This document shows, piece by piece, positions 16,113 to 27,067 of a stretch of DNA of 64,000 nt. Numbering within the stretch: position 1 is the stretch's first letter; each line of letters starts with the position of its first letter. Origin of the DNA: Streptomyces sp. PTY087I2 (GTDB lineage Bacteria > Actinomycetota > Actinomycetes > Streptomycetales > Streptomycetaceae); NCBI RefSeq assembly GCF_001687325.1, contig NZ_LZRD01000005.1, positions 164,305-228,304 of the forward strand, in the 5' to 3' direction. A program made the translations under genes and the position numbers. The notes beneath the pieces are model-generated. The model did not search any database. It was not told the origin of the DNA and saw nothing but the letters and a program-made list of their open reading frames with translations.

Positions 16113-17624
16113 TCAGTGCTCGCAGAGCGAGAACTCGCGTTCGTAGAGCTGCTCGTTGTGTTCGTCGACGAAGAACTTGCGTTCCCGCATGAGCTCTTCG
16201 CGATAGCCTTCGGCCTGCTCGCGCGTCATGGTCGACGTGGCGAACCCCGGCTGCTGCGGCGGTACGTCGGAGGTCGAGACGATCTTCTTCGACGGGTCGA
16301 CCAGGAAGAACGCGAGGATCTTGCGATGGCCCGGACGGGTGGGGTCCGCGAGGCGGAACGAGCCGACGCGGTGCTGGAGGATGTTCGGGAACGCCAGGCA
16401 CCGGCCCGCGGGGGTGGCCGCCGACCCCAGCGTCTGGTTCAGCGCCTCCTCGTCCTCCAGGCCGTAGACCTCCCGCATGCCGTTGTCGTCGTTCTGCTCG
16501 TAAGTCGGGTAGTCGAGGGCCGTACGGAAGCTCAGCCGGCTCTCCGTGATGTTCTCGCTGTCCCAGTAATAGATGCCGGTCGAGACGATCCGCTCGTTCA
16601 GCATGCCCTCGACATGCCAGGAGCCGCCCGCGTACTCCGGCCTGTCCGGGGTGAGGTGGATCGTGGCGAGCTTGACGATGACCTGGAGGCGGCGGCCGCG
16701 CAGGTCCACCCGGGCCGACGCGTCGGGTATCGGGAGCGGGGCGAACTCCGGGGCGTCCGGGATGACCGGGCGGCGGTTCTCCCACCACTCGTCCTGGGCC
16801 GCCCCCCAGTCGCGCAGGGCCTCCTGGTAGGCCGCGTCATCGGCGTACGACGCCTTGTCCGGGTACTCCGGCTCCGAGTCGTACCACCCGAAGGGATCGG
16901 GCTCGATCCGCAGGGGCCGCGGATGGCGCAGATCGGTGAGCACGTTCTCCAGCAGAGGACGCATGCGCGTGAACACGTCCGGCAGGACAGCGGCCAGTTC
17001 GCGATGGGTCTCGGGGTGGACGTTGTTGACGTACGAACGGAACACCGCGTCTCCGCCGGCGGTGACCTCGACGTCCGTGGGCAGCCACTGGAACTTCTCG
17101 GAGAACTCGTAGGCCGCGTAGCGGTTGTCGGTCTCGTTCCGCCAGGCCCGCTCGGGCGCCTCGCTCACCCCTCGTACCAGACAGAACAGCGAGGGATGCA
17201 CCAGGTCCAGCACCTGCCCGTCGGAACCGGGATGCCAGTCCCGCTCCGCCGCGGGGACCTCTTCCAGGACTCGGACCGCCTCGCGCAGCCGGGACCTGAG
17301 CGCGTCGTCGACCAGGGTGTCCGACTGCCACACCCCGTCGACCGCGGACACCTCGATCCCCGTCCCGGCGTCCCGCAGCGCGGCGTAATGCGCGAGCTCG
17401 GCCAGCACGTAACGCACCTGCGCCTCGGTGAGACCCTGCTCGACCGCTTCCCGCGTCCACCTGGCGACGATCCCGGCATCGTTCATCTTGTCGAACCAGC
17501 CGGGCTTCGCCCTGAGGTGCGCGCTGCATCGGATCATCTCCAGCTCCCGCAGCGTCCGCGGTGTCGCGAGCGCCGGGGAACGGGAGGTGTGAAAGGGCAA
17601 CGGGAAAGCAGACAGGCCGGTCAA
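16113..17624 (-). CDS. DUF4246 protein, putative 2-oxoglutarate/Fe(II) dioxygenase
   Basis: A 503-residue protein of the DUF4246 family, found in fungi and some actinobacteria. The C-terminal half carries GSWHVEGMLNERIVSTGIYYWDSENITESRLSFR, in which His and Glu (HxE) could bind Fe(II), and FPNILQHRVG with a second His, followed by RKILAFFLVDP; together these fit a double-stranded beta-helix oxygenase. The N-terminal half is helical with no recognised domain. The protein is cytoplasmic with no signal. It sits downstream of katG on the same strand, but a strong terminator separates them, so co-transcription is unlikely. The function is unknown. Confidence 0.75.
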   Translation of the reverse strand: MTGLSAFPLPFHTSRSPALATPRTLRELEMIRCSAHLRAKPGWFDKMNDAGIVARWTREAVEQGLTEAQVRYVLAELAHYAALRDAGTGIEVSAVDGVWQSDTLVDDALRSRLREAVRVLEEVPAAERDWHPGSDGQVLDLVHPSLFCLVRGVSEAPERAWRNETDNRYAAYEFSEKFQWLPTDVEVTAGGDAVFRSYVNNVHPETHRELAAVLPDVFTRMRPLLENVLTDLRHPRPLRIEPDPFGWYDSEPEYPDKASYADDAAYQEALRDWGAAQDEWWENRRPVIPDAPEFAPLPIPDASARVDLRGRRLQVIVKLATIHLTPDRPEYAGGSWHVEGMLNERIVSTGIYYWDSENITESRLSFRTALDYPTYEQNDDNGMREVYGLEDEEALNQTLGSAATPAGRCLAFPNILQHRVGSFRLADPTRPGHRKILAFFLVDPSKKIVSTSDVPPQQPGFATSTMTREQAEGYREELMRERKFFVDEHNEQLYEREFSLCEH

Positions 17625-17730
17625 CGTTCGTGATCCTCCGCGTCGGTGGGTGGTGGCCGGAAGACTACGTCAGCGGACTGACACCCCCGCCGCGGTCCCC
17701 ATCGGCGCCGACCGGAACCGGAACCGGCGG

Positions 17731-17760
17731 TGGGGCCGGTGCGCGAACGCACCGGCCCCA
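17731..17760 (-). terminator. Strong hairpin terminator after katG
   Basis: A perfect 13-bp inverted repeat, TGGGGCCGGTGCG (17731-17743) and CGCACCGGCCCCA (17748-17760), around a CGAA tetraloop. It lies 49 bp past the katG stop and 107 bp before the start of the DUF4246 gene. Confidence 0.85.
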
Positions 17761-17808
17761 CCTATGGGGCAACCCGGCCACGCCCGGAGCAGGCGTGGCC
17801 GGAGGCTG

Positions 17809-20863
<3,055 letters not shown>

Positions 20864-20924
20864 CCGGGGCGGGGTCGGCCTGCGCTTCACCGGGGCGGGG
20901 CCGGCCTCGGGAGCGGGGCGTCCG

Positions 20925-21821
20925 TCAGCGGTCGCGGATCGACGTCACGTCGTAGACGAGGGCGGAGCTGTTCGCAGGGCCGCGGCAGGTCAGTTGGCGG
21001 GCCCGCGTGCGCCGGGCCCGTACCTCGACGTCGAGCAGCCTCGCGTGCGGTGCCCGGCCGCTGACGCGGACGCGCCAGCCGTCACCCTCGGCGACCGTCG
21101 CGGTGACCGCGTAGTCGTGCCTGCCCGCCGGGCCGAAGCGCCGGAGCACCGCGGCCACCGCCGCCTGCTGCGGCGGGCGGAGGGTGGTGTAGCCCCGCAG
21201 ATGGTCGGCGCGGATACGGTCGGCGAGGTGGTCCTCGACCACGGTCACCGCCGACCGGGCGTCGAGATTGCCGTAGTAGACCCCGTCGGGCACGACGACG
21301 ACATTGGCGGCGAACCGGTCGCCGCCCACATGCGTGCACTCCCACACCAGGTCCGGCCAGCGCGCGCCGAGGGCCTGGCCCACGGGCCGGCCGCGCACCG
21401 CGCAGCAGGCGTCGTGCAGGCCGTGGGCACAGACGAGGACGACGGGGGCGAGGCCCGGCTCCCCCGGGGCGTCCAGGGCGGTCACGATCCGCGCCAGGTC
21501 CTGGTCGCGGTGCCAGCTGCCCCACCGCTGGCGCAGCGCGCCCGAGCCGTCGTGATGCAGCACCGCCCACCGGTCGCTCCCCTCAAGGCGGCGGCGTCCG
21601 TGCCGCCTGACGAGGAGGATCCGGGCCCGGTTCGCCCGGGCCGCGGCGAACACCAGGGTCTTGGTCTCCGGATCCAGGTCGAGTCCGTCGAAACCGTTGG
21701 CGGGCCAGGCACGCCGGTACTCGATGAGGACCCAGACGGAGCCGAAGGGAGCCGTGCCGACGAACGGGTCGCGGCGGGCCCTGGCCGCGTCGGCGCAGAA
21801 GAACCGGTCCGGCGGGATCAC
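20925..21821 (-). CDS. Sucrase/ferredoxin-like (thioredoxin-like [2Fe-2S]) protein
   Basis: A 298-residue protein of the sucrase/ferredoxin-like family, whose C-terminal half has a thioredoxin-like ferredoxin fold. Cysteines sit in VLVCAHGLHDACCAVRGRPVG and in WECTHVGGDRFAANVVVVPDG, the usual positions for a [2Fe-2S] cluster; the N-terminus also has FFCADAAR. It would be an electron carrier rather than a sucrase. Its ATG overlaps the stop of the cupin gene by 4 bp, so it is translated with it. Possibly it supplies electrons to, or keeps iron reduced in, the upstream JmjC-type oxygenase; that is inference. Confidence 0.82.
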   Translation of the reverse strand: MIPPDRFFCADAARARRDPFVGTAPFGSVWVLIEYRRAWPANGFDGLDLDPETKTLVFAAARANRARILLVRRHGRRRLEGSDRWAVLHHDGSGALRQRWGSWHRDQDLARIVTALDAPGEPGLAPVVLVCAHGLHDACCAVRGRPVGQALGARWPDLVWECTHVGGDRFAANVVVVPDGVYYGNLDARSAVTVVEDHLADRIRADHLRGYTTLRPPQQAAVAAVLRRFGPAGRHDYAVTATVAEGDGWRVRVSGRAPHARLLDVEVRARRTRARQLTCRGPANSSALVYDVTSIRDR

Positions 21822-23047
21822 CGGTCCGCGGGCACCAGGACGCCCGCCCGCAGCAGCCGCCCGGCGAGCGCGAGGCCCAGGTCACCGGCGGTGCGCACCC
21901 GGCCGTCCAGCAGCCGCGCCACGGGTACGAGATCGGGCGCCGGGAAATCGAGGTGCCCGACGCGGGTGTGCAGGCGTGACCCCTCCAACCGGGGCTCCAG
22001 CGCCTTCCGCAGCCGTACGGGTGAGGTCGTCCCGAGGCCGGTCAGCGCGGCGAGCTGGGCCACCGGACCCAGCGGCGCCGGGCGCGCCTGGGACCGTTGG
22101 GCGCGGTGGAACAGCGGGGCGGGATCAGCCTCGGCGACGGCGGCCAGCAGGCGCTCACGGACCAGGCCGAGGACGTCGTCCGGACCGATCCCGCTACCTG
22201 GCTCGTTCGGGTCCGCCAGAGGAAGCGACCGGCGCATGGACGGGTCGTCGCCCAGTGCGGCGAGGGCGGCCCGGGTCAGCTGTTCGGCCAGCGCGTAACG
22301 GGTCCAGGCGTGGACCCCCAGCGTCAGATGGATCGAGACCTCCCCCTGGGCCTGCGCCGAGTGCAGCCAGCCGCGCGGCAGGTACAACACATCGCCGGGG
22401 CGGAGCATCGTGTCCAGATGGGGCGTGCTGTGCGCGGCCCGGTCGGCCACGGCCGCACGGTGATCGGTCCACGGCTGGTCGCGCAGCGGGTCCGGCAGCA
22501 CGGGCTCGTGGATCACCCACCGCTTCGCCCCCTCGATCTGGAGGACGAACACGTCGTGCACGTCGTAGTGCGCGTCGAACCCCCGGTTCTGCGGCGGGGT
22601 GACATAGGCGTTCGCCTGTACGGGATGACCCAGCTCCGTACTCAGTCCGGAGACCAGGTCCGCCACCGGCTCCCAGGTGCGGTGCAGCGCCTGAAGTACG
22701 AGCGTGGCGCCGTCGGCGAACGCACGCCACAGGGCCGTGTCGTCGAGCTGGTCGGCGACGGTCGCCCCGACTCCGGCGGGTGCGGTGAAGGACGAGGAGG
22801 GCAGCGTGGCGCCGTCCTTGGCGACCCGGAGGAACGGGGTACGCAGCCCGCGGCGGGAGATCAGCTCGTCCACGGCGGACGGGGAGAAGACGTCGGAGAA
22901 GTCGCTCGCCCGCCGCGTCAGCGACGCTGTGCGTCCCCAGACGTCACGGGCGAATTCCTCGCGGCTGAGCCCGGTCAGCCGCGATTCCAGGACCCCGGCG
23001 CTTTCACGCGCGCCGGAATCCTGGAGCTCGGTGCGGGGCAGGCTCAA
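21818..23047 (-). CDS. JmjC-type cupin oxygenase (ribosomal-oxygenase-like)
   Basis: A 409-residue JmjC/cupin protein of the YcfD/MINA/NO66 type, which are Fe(II)- and 2-oxoglutarate-dependent hydroxylases of protein side chains. It has the metal triad HYD within FDAHYDVHDVFVLQIEG and the distal His in PRGWLHSA. N-terminal NAYVTPPQNRGFD and the KRWVIHEP strand also match, and a winged-helix-like C-terminal region follows. Known relatives hydroxylate Arg or His of ribosomal proteins. The start is TTG 23047, which overlaps the stop of the repeat-peptide gene as TTGA, so translation is coupled to that peptide. This makes the peptide the obvious substrate candidate. Confidence 0.85.
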   Translation of the reverse strand: MSLPRTELQDSGARESAGVLESRLTGLSREEFARDVWGRTASLTRRASDFSDVFSPSAVDELISRRGLRTPFLRVAKDGATLPSSSFTAPAGVGATVADQLDDTALWRAFADGATLVLQALHRTWEPVADLVSGLSTELGHPVQANAYVTPPQNRGFDAHYDVHDVFVLQIEGAKRWVIHEPVLPDPLRDQPWTDHRAAVADRAAHSTPHLDTMLRPGDVLYLPRGWLHSAQAQGEVSIHLTLGVHAWTRYALAEQLTRAALAALGDDPSMRRSLPLADPNEPGSGIGPDDVLGLVRERLLAAVAEADPAPLFHRAQRSQARPAPLGPVAQLAALTGLGTTSPVRLRKALEPRLEGSRLHTRVGHLDFPAPDLVPVARLLDGRVRTAGDLGLALAGRLLRAGVLVPADR

Positions 23048-23454
23048 GAGCGGCTGCCGGCCCCGCCGTCGGCGCCACCGTCGGCTCCTCCGTCGTGGAC
23101 GCCGGGGGTACCGGCCGCGCCACCGTCCGCAGGCCCTTCGGCGCCGCCGTCGGCTCCTCCGTCGTGGACGCCGGGGGTACCGGCCGCGCCACCGTCCGCA
23201 GGCCCTTCGGCGCCGCCGTCGGCTCCTCCGTCGTGGACGCCCGGGGTGCCGGCCGCGCCGCCGTCGGCGGGCCCTTCGGCTCCGCCGTCCGCGCCGCCGT
23301 CCGCCCCGCCGTCGTGGACGCCGGGCGTACCCGCCGCGCCGCCGTCCGCAGGCCCCTCCGCTCCGCCGTCCGCGCCGCCGTCATGGACCCCGGGCGTACC
23401 CGCCGCTCCGCCGTCCGCAGGTCCCTCGGCTCCGCTCGCGTCGTGCTCGGTCAT
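23044..23454 (-). CDS. Repetitive acidic Gly/Ala/Asp-rich peptide, putative substrate of the JmjC enzyme
   Basis: A 136-residue protein made of an 8-residue leader (MTEHDASG), five near-perfect repeats and a 5-residue tail. The repeat unit is AEGPADGGAAGTPGV followed by HDGGADGG (23 residues); units 2 and 5 carry an extra ADGG (27 residues). Each repeat has one invariant His, in VHD. The repeats hold no Lys, Arg, Cys or aromatic residue, so the chain is strongly acidic and probably disordered. ATG 23454 has AGGAGG at 23459-23464; a GTG at 23472 is less likely. The stop overlaps the TTG start of the cupin gene. Although low in complexity, its ribosome site, coupling to the next gene and frame-preserving repeats argue that it is real. 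I do not recognise the family. Confidence 0.75.
   Translation of the reverse strand: MTEHDASGAEGPADGGAAGTPGVHDGGADGGAEGPADGGAAGTPGVHDGGADGGADGGAEGPADGGAAGTPGVHDGGADGGAEGPADGGAAGTPGVHDGGADGGAEGPADGGAAGTPGVHDGGADGGADGGAGSRS
23060..23431 (-). repeat. Five in-frame 69/81-bp tandem repeats
   Basis: Direct repeats of 69 bp (three copies) or 81 bp (two copies), nearly identical at the DNA level, coding for the repeat units of the acidic peptide. All length differences are multiples of 12 bp (ADGG), so the frame is kept. Copy number probably varies between strains. Confidence 0.85.
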
Positions 23455-23613
23455 CATTCCTCCTGGGATCACACCATGGGGACGATGGTTTTCCGCTGTC
23501 CGGAAACCCGGTCGCCGGGACGTCGATCTGGGCCAAAATGGCCAGTAATCACCGTATCTCTGCGGCTGGAAAACATCGATTCGAGCGGTGCGAGGTGGTC
23601 CGAATGCCGGACC

Positions 23614-24552
23614 TCACACCCCGGGTCCGCCACCCGCGGGGTGTGGCTTCTCGGCGAACACCCACCGGTTGCCCGCCAGGGCGTCGTTCGGCTCGGGCAG
23701 GGGGCCGCGTCCGTGCAGGCGGGTGAAGTCGAAGGGGGTGTGGACCGAGGTGGACCAGCCCCGGTCCGCCAGGCGGCCCGCCGAATCGGGGCGGGGCGCC
23801 AGATCGAACAGGTCCAGCAGGTCGATGCCGATCTGCTCCCTGGTGGCCGTGTACAGCGGGCTGTCGCGGTACTCCAGCAGGTCCTTCTCCACCTTGACCT
23901 CGAATGCCAGCGCGCTTCCCCCGGTACTCAGCCCCTCCACCGTGTCGATGAGGTAGGTCTCGGCGGCCGGCGGCAGGTAGAACAGCAGCCCTTCGACCAG
24001 CCAGACGCTGGGCGCTGCCGGGTCGAAGCCGACGCGGGGCAGCGCGTCGGCCCAGTCGGCGCGGAGATCCATCGCGACCGGGACGCGCGCCGCCTTCGGG
24101 GTGGCCGGAAGACCGCCGAGCACCCGGTGCTTGAAGGCCAGCACCTCCTGCCGGTCGATCTCGAAGACCACACAGCCGGCGGGCCAGTCGAGCCGGAACG
24201 CCCGTGTGTCCAACCCCGCCCCGACCAGGACCACTTGGCGGGCGCCCCCGACGCGTACCGACCGGAGGAGGAAGTCGTCCAGGACCCGGGTCCGCAGGCC
24301 GAAGTACCGGGCGAACCGGCCCCACAGCGGGTTCGCGTCCCCGCCCTCGACCTCCCTCGGGTGGACCGGCCAGTCGGCGGAGGCCGGGGCCGCGCGTACG
24401 AAGTGCTCCGCGTGGACGTCCCGGGCCAGGCTGTCGGGGCGGTGGGTCTCGAGCGCCCGCGCCGCCGCGACCAGGAGAGCGGTCACACCGACCCCTCCCG
24501 CCACGCCCTCCACGCCCGTGTCGTCGGTGTTCCGATGTGCTGTGTCGACCAT
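23614..24552 (-). CDS. SAM-dependent methyltransferase, TIGR00027/leucine carboxyl methyltransferase-like
   Basis: A 312-residue class I methyltransferase. QVVLVGAGLDTRAFRLDWP is the SAM-binding signature of the TIGR00027/PPM branch and VWLVEGLLFYLPP is the characteristic later motif. Members methylate carboxyl or hydroxyl groups, and many actinobacterial ones are orphans. ATG 24552 lies behind AAAGGAG. It is 72 bp downstream of the alcohol dehydrogenase gene on the same strand, so it may be the last gene of the mfnB-like operon and could make a methyl ester of a furan acid; that is inference. Confidence 0.85.
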   Translation of the reverse strand: MVDTAHRNTDDTGVEGVAGGVGVTALLVAAARALETHRPDSLARDVHAEHFVRAAPASADWPVHPREVEGGDANPLWGRFARYFGLRTRVLDDFLLRSVRVGGARQVVLVGAGLDTRAFRLDWPAGCVVFEIDRQEVLAFKHRVLGGLPATPKAARVPVAMDLRADWADALPRVGFDPAAPSVWLVEGLLFYLPPAAETYLIDTVEGLSTGGSALAFEVKVEKDLLEYRDSPLYTATREQIGIDLLDLFDLAPRPDSAGRLADRGWSTSVHTPFDFTRLHGRGPLPEPNDALAGNRWVFAEKPHPAGGGPGV

Positions 24553-24624
24553 GTGCACTCCTTTGATGCGCGCAGGTGATACGCGTGGGATGCGTGGGAC
24601 TTGTCGTACGTGGAAGGGGCGGGC

Positions 24625-25713
24625 TTACGGAATCAGTACCGGTTTCACCACACGGCCCGCCTCGCAGTCCGCCTCGGCCTCGTTGATGTCGGTGAGCGGG
24701 TACGTACGGATCAGCTGGTCGAAGGGGAACCGCCCGGCCTGCCACAGCCCGGTCAGCCGGGGGATCATCAGAGCCGGGACCGCGTCCCCCTCGCAGATGT
24801 GGGAGATCCTCCGACCCCGGTCCAAGGTCCCCTTTTCCAGCGGGAGTTCGTCGTTCAGTCGGGCCACCAGGCCGAGGTGGCCCCTCGGGCGCAGCGACCG
24901 GAGCGCGTCGTTGATCAGCCGGGCGGAGCCCGTGGTGTCGAGGGCGTACTGCGCGCCGCCGTCGGTGAGCCGCCGGACGCGGCCGGGCAGATCGTCCGAG
25001 GCGGCGGGCAGCGGGATCGCGTTCAACTTCTCGGCCAGGGCCAGCCGTTCGGGGTGCCGGTCGACCGCCACCGCGACGGCCCCGGCGGCGGTGGCCGCCA
25101 TGACCGCCGCCAGGCCCACCGCTCCGGCGCCGAAGACCGCGACGGTATCGCCGGGGCTCGCGCCGAAGGAGTTGAGGACCGCCCCGGCCCCCGTGAGAAA
25201 GCCGCAGCCGAGCGGCCCGAGCAGTTCGAGGGGGAGCGAGGGGTCGACCCGTACGGCGTTACGGGCCGGGACCATCGCGTACGCGGCGAACGAGGACTGG
25301 CCGAACCACCGGGGCGCCAGCCCGCCCCCGGCCGCGTCGGTGAACCGTGCCGCGTTCTCGGCGCGTCCCCCGAAGAGGTTGAGCGCGGCGAACTCGTCGC
25401 AGTAGGCGGGGGCCGCGCCGAGACAACTCCGGCAGTGCCCGCAGGAGTCGAAGCTCAGCACGACGTGGTCGCCGGGGCTCAGGGCGGTGGCCGGGCCGCC
25501 CGTCTCGACCACCACTCCGGCCCCCTCGTGGCCGAGCACCGCGGGCAGCGGGGAGCGGCCCGCCGAGCGCCGGACGGCGAGATCGGTCCGGCACATGCCG
25601 CACCCCGCGATGCGGACCAGGACCTCACCGTCGCCCGGACCCGCGTTCAGGGTCACCTCCTCGACGGCGAACGGGTCCTCGTACGAACGCAGCACCGCGG
25701 CATCGAACCTCAT
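24625..25713 (-). CDS. Zinc-dependent NAD(P) alcohol dehydrogenase (aryl-alcohol type)
   Basis: A 362-residue medium-chain alcohol dehydrogenase. The catalytic zinc residues are in GCGMCRTD and GHEGAG, the structural zinc Cys cluster is CGHCRSC...YC, and the nucleotide-binding loop is VFGAGAVGLAAV. It resembles benzyl/aryl alcohol dehydrogenases (XylB-like) by its length and by the FDSCGHCRSC...AYC arrangement. It would oxidise a primary alcohol such as a hydroxymethylfuran to the aldehyde. The ATG overlaps the stop of the aldehyde dehydrogenase gene by 4 bp. Confidence 0.9.
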   Translation of the reverse strand: MRFDAAVLRSYEDPFAVEEVTLNAGPGDGEVLVRIAGCGMCRTDLAVRRSAGRSPLPAVLGHEGAGVVVETGGPATALSPGDHVVLSFDSCGHCRSCLGAAPAYCDEFAALNLFGGRAENAARFTDAAGGGLAPRWFGQSSFAAYAMVPARNAVRVDPSLPLELLGPLGCGFLTGAGAVLNSFGASPGDTVAVFGAGAVGLAAVMAATAAGAVAVAVDRHPERLALAEKLNAIPLPAASDDLPGRVRRLTDGGAQYALDTTGSARLINDALRSLRPRGHLGLVARLNDELPLEKGTLDRGRRISHICEGDAVPALMIPRLTGLWQAGRFPFDQLIRTYPLTDINEAEADCEAGRVVKPVLIP

Positions 25714-27059
25714 GGCCGGGCCTCCTGGGGGCGGTGTACGCCAAAGGGGCTGAGGTTGCCGTACAGCCCCCACGGTCCGCCCGCGACGCCGACGCCGCTC
25801 TCCTTCACCCCGGCGAAGGGCTGGGCGAGGGAGAGTTCGGCGTGGTGGTTGATCCAGGCCGTCCCGCACTCCAGCCGGCCGGCCACCGCCTCGGCCCGGT
25901 CCAGGTCGGTGCCCCACACCGAGCCGCCCAGCCCGAAGCGGGTGGCGTTGGCCGCGTCGACACTCCCGTACGGCAGCACCGGCAGGACCGGACCGAACTG
26001 CTCCTCCGCCACCACCGGGCTGTCGGGCGGGACATCGGTCAGGACGGTCGGGGCGTGGAACCAGCCCGGCCGGTCCAGCCGGTGGCCCCCGGCCACAGCC
26101 CTGGCCCCGTCCGCGAGGGCCCGCGCCGTGTACCGCTCCACCCGGGCCGGCTGGGCGGCGTGGTTGAGCGGCCCCAGCTCCGTACCCTCGTCGAGATCCG
26201 CCCCCACGACCACCGCCTTCGCCCGTTCCGCCAGGGCCTCCACCACCCGGGCATGGAGACGGGCCGGGGCGTAGACGCGTTTGACCGCCATGCAGACCTG
26301 CCCGCAGTTGCGGAACGCCGCCCGGAACAGCCGGTCCGCGATCCGCTCCACGTCCACGTCGTCCAGCAGGATCGCCGCGTCGTTGCCGCCCGGCTCCAGG
26401 GTGACCCGGGCGAGGCCGGACGCCGCGCCCGCCGCGACCGCCCGCCCGGTCGGCACCGAACCCGTGAACGTCACATGGCGGATCCCCGGGTGGGAGGCGA
26501 GGAGCGCGCCGAGAGGTTCGCGGCCGGTGATGATCGTCAGCACGCCCTCGGGCAGGGCGGCGGACATGACGGACCCCAGCAGCCGGGTCGCCAGCGGTGT
26601 GAACGGGGAGGGCTTGAGCACCACCGTGTTGCCCGCGGCGAGCGCGGGCGCGAACTTCGCCGAGGCGAGCTGGAGCGGGAAGTTCCACGGGACGATGGCG
26701 GCGACGGGCCCGAGCGACCGCCGGCGGGCCGACGCGGCGAACCACCGCAGCCGGGCCGCCGTGCGGGCGACTTCCGCGTACGACTCGGTCAGAGGTTTGC
26801 CCTGCTCACGGGTGAGCAGGGGCGCGAGCTGTGCCCCGGCCGCCTCCACGGCGTCGGCCGACGCGAGCAGCGCGGCCGCGCGGGCGGTGGGGTCGGACCG
26901 CCAGCTCCGCCAGGCCTCGTACGCCCGGTCGACCACCGCGTCCAGCTCCTCCGCCCGCTGGTCGGGAGCCTCGTCGAAGACCTCGCCCGTCGCCGGGTCG
27001 AGCACGGTGAAGCGCTCACCGGGGGCCGCCGGGGCCGGGCCCGGCTGATGCGGCGCCAC
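25710..27059 (-). CDS. Aldehyde dehydrogenase, short form
   Basis: A 449-residue aldehyde dehydrogenase. It has VPWNFPLQLASAKF and VLKPSPFTPLATRLL for cofactor binding, LEPGGNDA with the general-base Glu (usual LELGG changed to LEPGG), the catalytic Cys in CGQVCMAVKRVY, and EEQFGPVLPV. It is about 35 residues shorter than usual, because the segment before PVAAIVPWNFPL is abbreviated (RRRSLGPVAA). The start is GTG 27059, 9 bp after the mfnB-like stop, and the 3' end overlaps the alcohol dehydrogenase start by 4 bp. It probably oxidises the aldehyde made by its neighbour. Confidence 0.87.
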   Translation of the reverse strand: MAPHQPGPAPAAPGERFTVLDPATGEVFDEAPDQRAEELDAVVDRAYEAWRSWRSDPTARAAALLASADAVEAAGAQLAPLLTREQGKPLTESYAEVARTAARLRWFAASARRRSLGPVAAIVPWNFPLQLASAKFAPALAAGNTVVLKPSPFTPLATRLLGSVMSAALPEGVLTIITGREPLGALLASHPGIRHVTFTGSVPTGRAVAAGAASGLARVTLEPGGNDAAILLDDVDVERIADRLFRAAFRNCGQVCMAVKRVYAPARLHARVVEALAERAKAVVVGADLDEGTELGPLNHAAQPARVERYTARALADGARAVAGGHRLDRPGWFHAPTVLTDVPPDSPVVAEEQFGPVLPVLPYGSVDAANATRFGLGGSVWGTDLDRAEAVAGRLECGTAWINHHAELSLAQPFAGVKESGVGVAGGPWGLYGNLSPFGVHRPQEARP

Positions 27060-27067
27060 GCCGGCGG

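Noticed and set aside
23060..23431. CRISPR-like regular repeats
   Set aside because: The repeats are directly adjacent with no unique spacers, are in frame with a coding sequence and differ by multiples of 12 bp; no cas genes are present.
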